NCBI RefSeq assembly: GCF_016862515.1
Contig: NZ_BONC01000004.1
Span: 62,001-126,000 of the forward strand
Length of the DNA: 64,000 bases
Origin: Asanoa iriomotensis
GTDB lineage: Bacteria; Actinomycetota; Actinomycetes; Mycobacteriales; Micromonosporaceae
Direction of reading: 5' to 3'
Shown: positions 17,535 to 27,055 of the stretch, piece by piece
Layout: every line of letters begins with the position of its first letter
Numbering within the stretch: position 1 is the stretch's first letter
The notes under the pieces: model-generated
Databases searched by the model: none
What the model saw: only the letters and a program-made list of their open reading frames with translations
Told to the model about the DNA's origin: nothing
Made by a program: the position numbers and the translations under genes

Positions 17535-18002
17535 ATGCGAATCGATACCCAGGTTCCGGCCGTGGTACGCGCGGCCTTCGTGCTGTGGCTCGTCGCGGTC
17601 GGTGCGGGGATCTTCGAGACGATCCTCGTGGTGGCGAGCGGCGAGGCCGGCGACGGCGCGGCCGCCGGGGTGGCCGTCCGGTCGGCCGTCTTCGCCGCCG
17701 CGATCCTGGTGGCCTTCCGGATGCTGGCGGGCCGCCGCTGGGCGCGGTTGACCCTGACCCTCGGCCTCGGCGTGCTCGGCACGCTGTCGCTCGTGGTCGA
17801 CCCCGTGCTCTGGCTCGTGGACGGCAACTCGCTGGGGACGCTGCTCGCGAACGCCAGCGCCGTCGACCTGACCTTCGGCGTCAGCCGCGGCATCCACGTC
17901 GCGGCGGTACTTTCCGCGTGCGCCCTGATGTTCGCGCCGTCGGCCAACGCTTACTTCCGCTCCCGCCCGCCGATCACGACCGGATCGCACCGACCTGTTT
18001 GA
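17535..18002 (+). CDS. Small four-helix membrane protein of unknown function
   Basis: A 155-residue hydrophobic protein with four predicted membrane helices (about residues 12-35, 45-65, 75-97 and 115-140) and a short polar C-terminus. The ATG at 17535 (MRIDTQ) is preferred; an in-frame ATG at 17523 and TTG at 17517 are alternatives. I recognise no family. Its last 29 bp overlap the convergent Lrp-like gene. Confidence 0.65.
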   Translation: MRIDTQVPAVVRAAFVLWLVAVGAGIFETILVVASGEAGDGAAAGVAVRSAVFAAAILVAFRMLAGRRWARLTLTLGLGVLGTLSLVVDPVLWLVDGNSLGTLLANASAVDLTFGVSRGIHVAAVLSACALMFAPSANAYFRSRPPITTGSHRPV

Positions 18003-18417
18003 CGTGACGGACCATCGGGGCCGTCTCCACCCGTTCCACGCCCTCCAGCGCACCGATCCGCTCCGTCAGGTAGCGGTAGAGGTCCGGCATGTCGCGGCAG
18101 ACGATCGTGGCGACCACGTTGGTCGGGCCGGTCGTCGCCGCGGCGAAGACGACCTCCTCGTGGTCCGCTAGCGCCGCGCCGACCGCGGCGAGTCGGGCCG
18201 GGGCTACCGACAGCCACAGCAGCGCCCGGGCGCGGAAGCCGACGCTGTCCGGGTCCACCTCGACGTCGTAGAAGACGGCGCCCGTGCCGACCAGTTCGGC
18301 CAGCCGCCGGCGGACCGTCGACTCCGGCCAGCCGGTCGCGGCCGACAGGTCGGCGTAGCCGCGCCGGCCGTCGTGTGAGAGCGCCTCGACCAGCGGCTGG
18401 TCGGCGTCCGTCAGCAC
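17974..18417 (-). CDS. Lrp/AsnC-type regulator, single module
   Basis: Reading from GTG 18417 the product is 147 residues: an HTH (VEALSHDGRRGYADLSAATGWPESTVRRRL, about 9-42) and a RAM ligand domain (ALLWLSVAPARLAAVG, AAATTGPTNVVATIVC, YLTERIGALEGV). The sequence resembles the second module of the roughly 330-residue actinobacterial double-module AsnC proteins more than a stand-alone Lrp. No first module lies upstream, because glutamate dehydrogenase ends 56 bp away and a terminator lies between. No good SD precedes the GTG. It may be a truncated gene or a genuine single-module regulator. Control of the adjacent amino-acid catabolic gene is plausible but unproven. Confidence 0.7.
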   Translation of the reverse strand: MLTDADQPLVEALSHDGRRGYADLSAATGWPESTVRRRLAELVGTGAVFYDVEVDPDSVGFRARALLWLSVAPARLAAVGAALADHEEVVFAAATTGPTNVVATIVCRDMPDLYRYLTERIGALEGVERVETAPMVRHVKQVGAIRS

Positions 18418-18437
18418 CGCCGCGCCGCCGATGGGAT

Positions 18438-18468
18438 GGCCGGGCGCCCCCGTCGTGGGCGCCCGGCC
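18438..18468. terminator. Terminator after NAD-glutamate dehydrogenase
   Basis: GGCCGGGCGCCC pairs perfectly with GGGCGCCCGGCC (12 bp) around a 7-nt loop, beginning 5 bp beyond the dehydrogenase stop and ending 20 bp before the Lrp-like start. Confidence 0.8.
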
Positions 18469-18473
18469 GATGG

Positions 18474-21400
18474 TCAGTTGGCTGACGACGTGCGGACCAG
18501 TTGGCGGATCTGGCGCAGCAGCACCGACAAGGCCGCCAGGTCCGCGTTCGAGTCGGCGAACTCGCCGATCGAGCGCTGGGCCCGGGCCACCGACGTCGCG
18601 TTCGCACGCTCCCACGCTGCCACTCGCTCCTCGACCGGAGCACCGTCCGGTGTGGACTGGAGAACCCCGGCGGTCAAGGCCGCCAACGCCGCGTACAGGT
18701 CGTAGCGCAGCGCCATCCGGGCCAGGGTCTGCCAGCGGTCCTCGCGCGGCAGCAGCGAGATCTTCGACAGCAGCGCGTCGACCTGCAGCCGGTCGCTCAG
18801 CACGAAGTAGACCTGCGCCACATCGCCCGGAGCGCGCGCCGTGATCCGGGCCGTTTCGACCACGTCGATCAGGCCGAAGCCGTACATCACCCGGGCGACC
18901 GCGGTGGCCAGGCTGGCCGGCATGCCTCGGGTCTCGACCTCCTCCATGTGCCCCAGCAGCGACTCGCGTTCGCTGCCGACGAACCGGGTGTCGAGTTGGC
19001 CGAGCAGGTCGGCCACCGCGGCGAAGCGGGCGATCTCGCCCGGCACGTCCAGCGGCGACCGGCGGTTGGTGACCAGCCAGCGGACCGCCCGGTCCAGGAG
19101 CCGGCGCAGCTCCAGGTAGACCGCCGTCTGCGCCGCCGTCGGCACCTGGTTGTCCAGCGCCTCCACCGCCGACCACAGGTCGCGCAGGCCGTAGGTCTCG
19201 CGGGTCACCACGTACGCGCGGATGATGTCCGCCGCCGAGGCGCCGGTCTCTTCCATCGCCCGGTAGACGAACGACGTGCCGCCGCGGTTGACGACCTCGT
19301 TGACCAGCACCGTCGTGACGATCTCGCGGCGCAGGCGGTGGCCGGCCATCCGGTCCGCGTACGCCGACCGCAACGGCGTCGGGAAGTAGTCGGCCAGGAC
19401 CTCGAAGGTCCACGGCTCGTCCACGAGGGGATCGGCCAGGACCTCGTTCTCCAGGTCGATTTTCACGTACGCGAGCAGCACCGCGAACTCCGGCGCGGTC
19501 AGGCCGCCGGGGCGCGCGGCCAGTTCCTCGTCGGTCGGCAGGCCCTCCAGCGCGCGGTCCAGCAGGCCCGAGCGCTCCATCTCGGTGATCATCCGGCGGT
19601 GCACCGGGAGCAGCGACTCCGCCTGCACGATCGCGGTGCCCAGCGCGGTCGCCTGCGCGTAGTTGTCGTCCAGCACCAGGTCCGCGACCTCGTCGGTCAT
19701 CTCGGCGAGCAGCGCGTCGCGGTCGGGCACGGTCAGCTCGCCGTCGGCGACCGCGCCGCCGAGCAGGATCTTGATGTTGACCTCGTGGTCGGAGCAGTCG
19801 ACACCCGCGGTGTTGTCGATGAAGTCGGTGTAGACGCGGCCGCCGCGCAGCGCGTACTCGATGCGGCCGAGCTGCGTCAGACCCAGGTTGCCGCCCTCGC
19901 CGACCACCCGCGCCCGGATCTGCTTGCCGTTGACCCGGATCGCGTCGTTGGACTTGTCGCCCACCTCGGCGTGCGTCTCCGACGACGCCTTGACGTAGGT
20001 GCCGATGCCGCCGTTCCACAGCAGGTCGACCGGCGCCTGCAGGATCGCCTTCTGCAGCTCCGGCGGGGACAGCGCGGTCACCTCTTCGCCGAGTCCGAGG
20101 GCGGCGCGGACCTGTGCGGAAATCGGGATCTTCTTCAGCGTACGGGCGAACACGCCACCGCCGGCCGAGATCAACGCCGCGTCGTAGTCGGCCCACGACG
20201 AGCGCGGCAGCTCGAACAGTCGCTTCCGCTCCGCGAAAGAAGCAGCGGCATCAGGGGACGGGTCGAGGAAGATGTGCCGGTGGTCGAACGCGGCCACCAG
20301 CCGGATGTGCGGCGAGAGCAGCATCCCGTTGCCGAACACGTCGCCGGACATGTCGCCGACCCCGACCACGGTGAAGTCGGTGGTCTGGATGTCGGTGCCG
20401 AGGTCGCGGAAGTGCCGCTTGACCGATTCCCACGCACCGCGCGCGGTGATGCCCATCTTCTTGTGGTCGTAGCCGGCCGAACCGCCGGACGCGAACGCGT
20501 CGCCGAGCCAGAACCCGTGCGCCACCGAGATCTCGTTGGCGTAGTCGGAGAACGTCGCGGTGCCCTTGTCGGCGGCCACCACCAGGTAGGGGTCGTCGGC
20601 GTCGTGCCGCACCACGTCGCGCGGGTGCCGGATCTCGCCGCCGACGATGTTGTCGGTGACGTCGAGCAGGGCGGTGATGAACAGCTTGTAGCAGTCGACC
20701 GCCTCGTCCCGGTCGCCCGGCTTCTGCTTGAGCACGAAGCCGCCCTTGGCGCCGACCGGCACGATCACGGCGTTCTTCACCATCTGCGCCTTGACCAGGC
20801 CCAGGATCTCGGTGCGGAAGTCCTCGCGCCGGTCGGACCAGCGCAGCCCGCCCCGGGCGACCGCGCCGAACCGCAGGTGCACGCCCTCGAACCGCGGCGA
20901 GTAGACGAAGATCTCGAAGCGCGGCCGCGGCGCCGGCAGGTCGGGCACCTGCTGCGGGTCGAGCTTGAAGGCCACGTACGACTTCGGTCGCCCGTCGGTG
21001 CCCCGCTGGAAGAAGCTCGTGCGCAGCGTGGCCTGGATCAGCGTCAGGTAGGACCGCAGGATCCGGTCCTGGTCGAGGCTGGTCACGTCGTCGAGCCGCT
21101 TGGCGATCTCGTCGACCAACTGGGCCGCCCGTTCGCCGCGCTCGTCGTCGGAGAGCGCGAGCCGCGGCGAGAAGCGCGTCTCGAACAGCTCGACGAGCCG
21201 GGCCGCGATCTCCGGGTACGCGACGAAGGTGGACTCCATGTAGTCCTGCGAGAACACCGTGCCGGCCTGGCGCAGGTACTTCGCGTACGCCCGCAGGATC
21301 ACCGCCTGCCGCCAGGTCAGCCCGGCCAGCAGGACGAGCTGGTTGAAGCCGTCGACCTCGGCCTCGCCGCGCCAGGTGGCCGCGAACGCGTTCTCCACGT

Positions 21401-23429
21401 GCGGCCGCACGGCGGTCGGCAGCGGCTGGCCGTCGGGCAGCTCCAGGCCGAAGTCGTAGAGGTAGACGGTGCCGTCCGCGCGCTCGACCTCGTAGGGCCG
21501 CTCGTCGGCGACCCGGACGCCCAGCGAGTGCAGCACCGGCAGCACCGCGGAGAGCACCATCGGCTCGCCGTACCGGAAGACCTTGAAACGCACGTCCTGG
21601 TCGTTCTGGTTCTTCCGGAAGAGGTGCATCTCGAGCTGGCCGGGCTCCTCGAGCAGCTCCAGCTTGGCGAGGTCCTTGAGCGCCTCGTACGGAGTGTTCT
21701 CCTCCTTGTAGCCGTCAGGGAACGCGTCCGCGTACCGCGTGAACAGCAGTTTGCCCTGCTCGTCGCCGAGCTTGCGGCCGAGCACCAGGTTGAAGTCGTC
21801 GTCCCAGAGCCGGGTCGCGTCGGCCAGCTCCTCGGCGAGCGCGTCGATGTCGACGTGGCCGGGCGGGTTGGTCGGGTCGGTGCGCACCACGACGTGCACG
21901 CGGGCCAGCAACGACTCGGTGACGCGGGTGGTGTAGTCGAGCCCGACCCCGTTGAACCGGCGCAGCAGGATCTCCTGCATCCGCAGCCGGTTGTGCGTGG
22001 TGAACCGGTCCCGGGGCAGGTAGATCAGGCAGGAGATGAACCGGCCGTAGCCGTCGCGGCGCACGAACACGCGCAGCTGACGCCGGCCGGCCATGCGCAG
22101 CACGCCGATCACCGCGCGGTAGAGGTCGTCGGTCTTGATCTGGAACAGCTCGTCACGGGGGTACGTCTCGAGGATCTGCAACAGATCCTTGCCGGAGTGG
22201 CTGCGCGGGGAGAGCCCGGAGCGGTCGAACACCTCGGCGACCTTGCGCCGCACCACCGGGAGGTCGCGGACGCTCGTGCGGTAGGCGGCGCTGGAGAACA
22301 GGCCCAGGAACCGCCGCTCGCCGACCACCGCGCCGTTGTCGTCGAAGACCTTGAAACCGATGTAGTCGAGGTACGCCGAGCGCTGCACCGTGGCCCGGGA
22401 GTTGGCCTTGGTGATGATCAGCAGGCGCTTCTCCAGCACCTTGGCCCGGGCCTCGGGCGGCAGCGCGGTCAGCGCGAGGGGGGTGGGCTGGTCCTGGCGG
22501 AGGATGCCGAGCCCGGTGCCGAGCTCCGCGGCCAGCAACTGCTCGCCGTCGTCGCCGTCGATCAGCTTGTATTCGCGGTAGCCGAGGAAGGTGAAGTGCT
22601 CGCGGGCCAGCCAGCGGAGCAGCTCGACCGAGTCGGTGATGTCCTTCTCGGGGACGGGGGGCCGGGCGTCCGTGGTGCGGGCGGCGGCCAGCTCGTCGGC
22701 CATGGCCAGCGCCTTCTGCCGCATCTTGGGCCAGTCCTCGACGGCCTCGCGCACGTCGGTCAGCACCCGCACGAGCTCGCGTTCGAGCTGCTCGCGCTCG
22801 GTGGCGTCGCGGATCGCGTCGATCTCGATGCGCATCCAGCTCTCGACCAGGTCGCCGGCGATCGCGTCGTCGGGCTCGACCTCGGCGGCCACCTCGATCA
22901 GCTTGCCCATCGGCTCGCGGCGGACCACGACCAGCGGGTGCACGAGCAGGTGGATGTCGAGGTGGCGGCCGGTGAGCAGGGCGGTGACCGAGCCGACGAG
23001 GAACGGCATGTCGTCGGTGACGATCTGGATCACGGTGTGCGGGAGGTCGGCGACCGGCTCGGTGATCCGGAGCTGGAGCTGGCCCGGCATCCGCTGTGCC
23101 GCCAGGGCGCTGTGGCTCTCGGCGGCCTCGACCATCTCCTGGGCGGTGTAGCCGACCAGCTCCTCGTCGGGGGCGAACCGCCAGAAGCGGGCGACCAGGG
23201 CGGCCTCGGGGGTGCCCGGGCCCGCGAGCGCGACCGCCTCGGCGACCAGGCGCTCGGCGTTGGGCACCGGCTCGTCGATCTCGCCGTCCTCGCCGTCGTC
23301 GGTGGTGCCGGTGGCGGTGCCGGTCCCGGCGGCTACGCCGACGGATTCGACCGCGACGTCGTCGTCGACCGCGGTGTCGTATTCATCCGTTATATCCGGT
23401 GTCCCGAGTTGGCGTGCGACGCCGCGCAT
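18474..23429 (-). CDS. gdh: NAD-specific glutamate dehydrogenase, large (GDH-180) type
   Basis: A 1651-residue cytoplasmic enzyme converting glutamate to 2-oxoglutarate and ammonium with NAD. ATG 23429 follows a perfect AAGGAGG; in-frame starts at 23471 and 23480 would add 14-17 residues. The long N-terminal half (about 700 residues) carries ACT-like regulatory sequence. The catalytic core follows: GAKGGFVLKQKPG (substrate lysine region), GVGDMSGDVFGNG, DHRHIFLDP, WNGGIGTYVKAS, and VGEGGNLGLTQ (dinucleotide-binding loop). The C-terminal 350 residues are the helical region characteristic of this class. Length matches the 180-kDa family of Streptomyces. A hairpin terminator follows. Confidence 0.93.
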   Translation of the reverse strand: MRGVARQLGTPDITDEYDTAVDDDVAVESVGVAAGTGTATGTTDDGEDGEIDEPVPNAERLVAEAVALAGPGTPEAALVARFWRFAPDEELVGYTAQEMVEAAESHSALAAQRMPGQLQLRITEPVADLPHTVIQIVTDDMPFLVGSVTALLTGRHLDIHLLVHPLVVVRREPMGKLIEVAAEVEPDDAIAGDLVESWMRIEIDAIRDATEREQLERELVRVLTDVREAVEDWPKMRQKALAMADELAAARTTDARPPVPEKDITDSVELLRWLAREHFTFLGYREYKLIDGDDGEQLLAAELGTGLGILRQDQPTPLALTALPPEARAKVLEKRLLIITKANSRATVQRSAYLDYIGFKVFDDNGAVVGERRFLGLFSSAAYRTSVRDLPVVRRKVAEVFDRSGLSPRSHSGKDLLQILETYPRDELFQIKTDDLYRAVIGVLRMAGRRQLRVFVRRDGYGRFISCLIYLPRDRFTTHNRLRMQEILLRRFNGVGLDYTTRVTESLLARVHVVVRTDPTNPPGHVDIDALAEELADATRLWDDDFNLVLGRKLGDEQGKLLFTRYADAFPDGYKEENTPYEALKDLAKLELLEEPGQLEMHLFRKNQNDQDVRFKVFRYGEPMVLSAVLPVLHSLGVRVADERPYEVERADGTVYLYDFGLELPDGQPLPTAVRPHVENAFAATWRGEAEVDGFNQLVLLAGLTWRQAVILRAYAKYLRQAGTVFSQDYMESTFVAYPEIAARLVELFETRFSPRLALSDDERGERAAQLVDEIAKRLDDVTSLDQDRILRSYLTLIQATLRTSFFQRGTDGRPKSYVAFKLDPQQVPDLPAPRPRFEIFVYSPRFEGVHLRFGAVARGGLRWSDRREDFRTEILGLVKAQMVKNAVIVPVGAKGGFVLKQKPGDRDEAVDCYKLFITALLDVTDNIVGGEIRHPRDVVRHDADDPYLVVAADKGTATFSDYANEISVAHGFWLGDAFASGGSAGYDHKKMGITARGAWESVKRHFRDLGTDIQTTDFTVVGVGDMSGDVFGNGMLLSPHIRLVAAFDHRHIFLDPSPDAAASFAERKRLFELPRSSWADYDAALISAGGGVFARTLKKIPISAQVRAALGLGEEVTALSPPELQKAILQAPVDLLWNGGIGTYVKASSETHAEVGDKSNDAIRVNGKQIRARVVGEGGNLGLTQLGRIEYALRGGRVYTDFIDNTAGVDCSDHEVNIKILLGGAVADGELTVPDRDALLAEMTDEVADLVLDDNYAQATALGTAIVQAESLLPVHRRMITEMERSGLLDRALEGLPTDEELAARPGGLTAPEFAVLLAYVKIDLENEVLADPLVDEPWTFEVLADYFPTPLRSAYADRMAGHRLRREIVTTVLVNEVVNRGGTSFVYRAMEETGASAADIIRAYVVTRETYGLRDLWSAVEALDNQVPTAAQTAVYLELRRLLDRAVRWLVTNRRSPLDVPGEIARFAAVADLLGQLDTRFVGSERESLLGHMEEVETRGMPASLATAVARVMYGFGLIDVVETARITARAPGDVAQVYFVLSDRLQVDALLSKISLLPREDRWQTLARMALRYDLYAALAALTAGVLQSTPDGAPVEERVAAWERANATSVARAQRSIGEFADSNADLAALSVLLRQIRQLVRTSSAN

Positions 23430-23639
23430 GCCGCCTCCTTCAGACGTGTCCTGCGCCGTGCGCCGATCCATTGGTGCCACTCCCCTCGAAACCCACGACG
23501 TTGTGGGCTCAATCCCGTCAGACTACGGCGGCGGCGGCAACAGATCCGCGCCGGATGGGCCTGTCTGAGTACGAGTGCTCATACCCATTTTGCGACCCGT
23601 ACTAGGGTCCTTCTGTCCCCGGGGGAAGGATCTGTAGCC

Positions 23640-25571
23640 ATGCGTCGGTCGTACCCGATGATGAAAAAACGCCCTGCCGCGGCGTTGGCGAGCCTCGTGC
23701 TGCTGGCCGCCGGCCTGACCGGTTGTTCGAGCGCGCCCGGCCCGGACGACGCGGTCGACGCGTTCCTCGCCGGCTGGAAGTCCGGCGACCTGGGCCAGGT
23801 GGCGTTCGTCGAACCGACCGGCACCAAGGTGGCCGCTACCGACGTCGCCGCCGCGCTCAAGGAGCTGTCGGGCGACCTCGCCAAGACCCCGCCGGCGGTG
23901 TCCCGCGACGGCGACCCCGAAGAGGTCGAGGGCAGCGCCACCGCCAAGATCAACGTCGACTGGACTCTGCCGGGCGGCACCCACTGGACCTACCCGTCGA
24001 CGGTCCGGCTGACCCAGGGTAAGGAGGACGCCTGGTCGGTCATCTGGGAGCCGGCGATCATCAGCGCCAAGCTCAAGAGCGGCGACCACCTCGGGCTGCG
24101 CCGCCAGCGACCCGCACGCGCCGGCATCCTGGACGGCGCCGGCAAGCCGATCGTCGAGCCGCGCGACGTGGTCCGGGTCGGCGTCGAACCCGCCCGGGTC
24201 GACGACCCCGAAGGCATCACCCGCGCCCTCGACGCGGCGTTCAAGTCGATCCGGCCGCCGCTGGAGATCAACGTCGACGACCTGCCCAAGCGCATCGAGT
24301 CGGCGGAGGACCCGACCCGGTTCGTCGAGATCGTCACGCTGCGTGCCGACGCGTACAAGCAGATCCGTTCGAAGATCCAGCCGTTGGAAGGCACCCAGTT
24401 CTACACGGAGAAGCGTGACCTGGCGCCGACCCGCACGTTCGCCCGCGCGCTGCTCGGCACCGCCGACCAGGCGCTCAAGGAGGACATCGACAAGCGGCCG
24501 GACGAGGTTGCCGAGGGTGACCTCGTCGGGCACGGCGGCCTGCAGGGCGGGTTCGACAAGCAGCTCAGGGGTACGCCGGGCGTCTCGGTGGTGATCTCCC
24601 AGAAGGGGCCGGACGGCGAGGTCACGGACGGCGACGAACTGTTCCGCGCCGAGCCCAAGGCCGGCACGCCGGTGAAGACCACGCTGGACGTGCGCACCCA
24701 GAACGCGGCCGACGCGGCGCTGGCGGGGGTCAAGCAGCGCTCGGCGCTGGTCGCGGTGCGGGTCAGCGACGGCGCGGTGCTCGCGGCGGCCAACGGACCC
24801 GACGGGGGCACGGGCGAGAACCTGGCGTTCACCGCGCAGGTGCCGCCGGGCTCAACGTTCAAGGTCGTGAGCGCGTTCGGCCTGCTGGACGCGGGCAAGG
24901 TGCAGGCGTCGACGGTGGTCGACTGCCCGCAGACCTTCGCGGCCGGCGGCCGGTCGTTCAAGAACTCCGAGAGCTTCGCGCTGGGCAAGGTGCCGTTCCA
25001 GGTGGACTTCGCGAAGTCGTGCAACACGGCGTTCGCGTCCCTGGCGCCGTCGCTGGGCGCGGACGGCCTGGCCGACGCGGGTCGTGCGCTGGGCCTGGAG
25101 GCCAAGTGGGACCTCGGCACCGCGGCCTACAGCGGCAAGGTGTCGACGGGCGGTTCCGAGGCGGAGCGCGCGGCCGCGTCGTTCGGCCAGGGCACGACGC
25201 TGGTCTCGCCGCTGGCGATGGCGGCCGTGACGGCATCGGTGGCCAAGGGCTCCGTCGTCACACCGACGGTGCTGACCGACAAGCCGGCGGCCGGCGGCGC
25301 GGCCCTCAAGGCGTCGACACTGACACCGCTGCGGTCGATGATGCGCCAGGTGATCACCTCAGGCACGGCAACGGCCCTGAAAGACGTCCCGGGCGGCGCG
25401 GTGTCAGGCAAGACCGGCACGGCGGAGTTCGACGACAACCCGGCACACACACACGCATGGTTCGTCGGCTGGCAGGGCGACGTGGCGTTCGCGGTCTTCG
25501 TCGAGAACGGCGGCGGCAGCGGCGAAACGGCAGTCCCGGCCGCGGAACGCTTCCTCCGCGCCTTGCGCTGA
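23640..25571 (+). CDS. Lipoprotein penicillin-binding protein, transpeptidase
   Basis: A 643-residue protein starting at ATG 23640 with GGGGGAAGGA 9 nt upstream. The lipobox LTGC (Cys near 29) predicts attachment to the outer face of the membrane. Residues 35-150 are an NTF2-like (MecA-N) domain, 160-330 a PBP dimerisation-like region, and 350-643 a transpeptidase domain with SxxK (PGSTFK, near 403), SxN (KSCNT) and KTG (SGKTGTAEF, near 589). It is therefore a class B monofunctional DD-transpeptidase that cross-links peptidoglycan. Divergent from gdh with a 210-bp gap; no clear regulatory site was found there. Confidence 0.9.
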   Translation: MRRSYPMMKKRPAAALASLVLLAAGLTGCSSAPGPDDAVDAFLAGWKSGDLGQVAFVEPTGTKVAATDVAAALKELSGDLAKTPPAVSRDGDPEEVEGSATAKINVDWTLPGGTHWTYPSTVRLTQGKEDAWSVIWEPAIISAKLKSGDHLGLRRQRPARAGILDGAGKPIVEPRDVVRVGVEPARVDDPEGITRALDAAFKSIRPPLEINVDDLPKRIESAEDPTRFVEIVTLRADAYKQIRSKIQPLEGTQFYTEKRDLAPTRTFARALLGTADQALKEDIDKRPDEVAEGDLVGHGGLQGGFDKQLRGTPGVSVVISQKGPDGEVTDGDELFRAEPKAGTPVKTTLDVRTQNAADAALAGVKQRSALVAVRVSDGAVLAAANGPDGGTGENLAFTAQVPPGSTFKVVSAFGLLDAGKVQASTVVDCPQTFAAGGRSFKNSESFALGKVPFQVDFAKSCNTAFASLAPSLGADGLADAGRALGLEAKWDLGTAAYSGKVSTGGSEAERAAASFGQGTTLVSPLAMAAVTASVAKGSVVTPTVLTDKPAAGGAALKASTLTPLRSMMRQVITSGTATALKDVPGGAVSGKTGTAEFDDNPAHTHAWFVGWQGDVAFAVFVENGGGSGETAVPAAERFLRALR

Positions 25572-25588
25572 GCTGACCGATCCCTGGC

Positions 25589-26593
25589 ATGCGGGTCGAT
25601 CCCGGGGCCTCGCACGCCGCCGAGGCCCGGCGGGCGGTGGGCGGTTTCGGTGCCCTCGCGACCCTCGACGGCGCCGGCCTGCCCGGGCCGGCCCGGCTCG
25701 ACGGCTACGACGCCTCCGACGACGTGGTGGTCGCGGTCCGGGTGAGCTACGGCGACCTGGCTGCCGACGGGCCGTGGACATGCGTCGAAACGGCCCGGTA
25801 CGGCGGCGGCCGGATGCTGCCGCTGCCGTTGCGGGAGGTGGTCGAGCACCACGTCCGTCTCGACGGAGTGCGTTTCGCCGATCTCGAATGGTCGGCGGGC
25901 AGTGGATCGGTCACCCTCGACGGCGAGTAGCTGGCGGCGGACCTCGTGCGTGCGGGCGATCGCTGGTGGGCGGCCAGGTGCGCACGCGCCGGCACGCAGA
26001 TCACGATCGTTGCCCGCGACTGGCGGCCAGCCGTGACGGCGGTGCGGGCGGACTCCGATGTGGAGCCGCTGCTCGCCGGTCTGGCCGGACGCCGACCGCC
26101 GCGGCCCGCGTTGCCGGCCGCGACCGGGCCGCACGACATTCCGGCGGAACCGCACCGCCCACTCGCCGACGCGGTGCTCCGCAACACCCGCGAGCAGGCG
26201 TCCTGGCTGGCGGGCGGCGGCCCGGTGCCCCGGCTCCCGGACTCGTGGGGCGCGCTGTGGACGGCGGCCGTGCGCCGCCAGATGGAACTGGCCGACGAGA
26301 CCGAGTCGCAGGCGCAGCGGGCGGTGTCGAGCTTCACGAGCCAGCTCAGCTCGCTGGAACACGAGGCGGCCTGGTTCCGCGACGACGACGAGTTGCGCGA
26401 ACAGGCGATCGCGGAGACGCTGCTGTTCGCGACGGGCCTGCGCACGAACGTGCCCAGCCGCCCGGCCCAACTGGCCTGGCTCCGCCGGACTGGCGCGGCC
26501 ACCCCACCCACCAACCTCACGACCGCGGCGGCCGACCAAACCGGCTGGCTTGCGGCGTGGGCCACCTGGGCGGATTCGCTCCGCGAACGCTGA
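25589..26593 (+). pseudogene. Conserved-looking hypothetical gene interrupted by one in-frame TAG
   Basis: One continuous reading frame runs from ATG 25589 to TGA 26593, broken only by TAG at 25928-25930. Residues on both sides look like one protein: before it SGSVTLDGE, after it LAADLVRAGDRWWAARC and VARDWRP. No frameshift is needed and the 215 codons after the stop keep normal GC3 bias, so the mutation appears recent, or the stop is read through. A GTG at 25946 could restart translation of the C-terminal part. Without the stop the product would be about 334 residues, soluble and of unknown function. It follows the PBP gene by 17 bp. A sequencing error is also possible. Confidence 0.7.
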
Positions 26594-26698
26594 GGGCGGC
26601 GCGGTCGCGATGCCATCGCCACCCCCTCGGAGCCGGTGCGCGTGAGCCGCAGACTCGGCAACATGGTGGCGAGCTTCATGTCGCGCTGGGAACGCCGG

Positions 26699-27052
26699 CT
26701 AGTCGGTCGCCTTCGGGTGTCCGGGGCTCGCGGCCACCACCCAGACGATTCGGCGGCGCGGGTCGGGGCAGTACCAGACCCGCCCGCTGGCGGTCACCTC
26801 GTACTGCCACTGGTCGAGGACCTCGCCGCCGACCTGGCGGGTGGCGAGCGAACCGCGTAACCGGTGCTGCCGCGACGGGTTCTCCGGCGCGTCGGGCCGC
26901 TCGGTCAGGATGATCCAGGTCTCCCAGGTGTTGGCCCGCGCGGTCTGGCAGAGCTGCTCCCAGCCCTTGGCCGCCTCGGAGGTCGCGAATCGCGCCTCCC
27001 ATCCACCGGGCTGCCCAGGTGGGGCGACCCGGTCTCCCCGCTTGGCCGGCAT
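26699..27052 (-). CDS. RelE/ParE-like toxin of a type II toxin-antitoxin pair (putative)
   Basis: A 117-residue basic protein. The C-terminal half (QWQYEVTASGRVWYCPDP, VVAASPGHPKATD) has the RelE/ParE/HigB pattern of consecutive strands with basic residues and a terminal GH-x-K. The N-terminal half has WEARFATSEAAKGWEQLC, common in toxins paired with Phd-like antitoxins on actinobacterial chromosomes and plasmids. ATG 27052 is 3 nt beyond the stop of the antitoxin, so translation is coupled. RNase activity is inferred from the fold. An alternative is a non-toxic partner protein. Confidence 0.65.
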   Translation of the reverse strand: MPAKRGDRVAPPGQPGGWEARFATSEAAKGWEQLCQTARANTWETWIILTERPDAPENPSRQHRLRGSLATRQVGGEVLDQWQYEVTASGRVWYCPDPRRRIVWVVAASPGHPKATD

Positions 27053-27055
27053 CGA

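Noticed and set aside
18501-25571. A continuous plus-strand frame of about 2350 codons opposite and beyond the glutamate dehydrogenase gene
   Set aside because: The part opposite gdh lacks any recognisable domain and mirrors its codon structure. Only the part from ATG 23640 encodes a real protein (penicillin-binding protein).
25928-25930. TAG as a pyrrolysine or programmed readthrough codon
   Set aside because: No supporting element (downstream structure or pyl genes) is visible; a recent mutation or sequencing error is simpler, so it is annotated as an interrupted gene.
26594-26698. A possible small RNA or tRNA in the gap between the interrupted gene and the toxin gene
   Set aside because: No cloverleaf, CCA end or strong hairpin could be drawn; nothing supportable.
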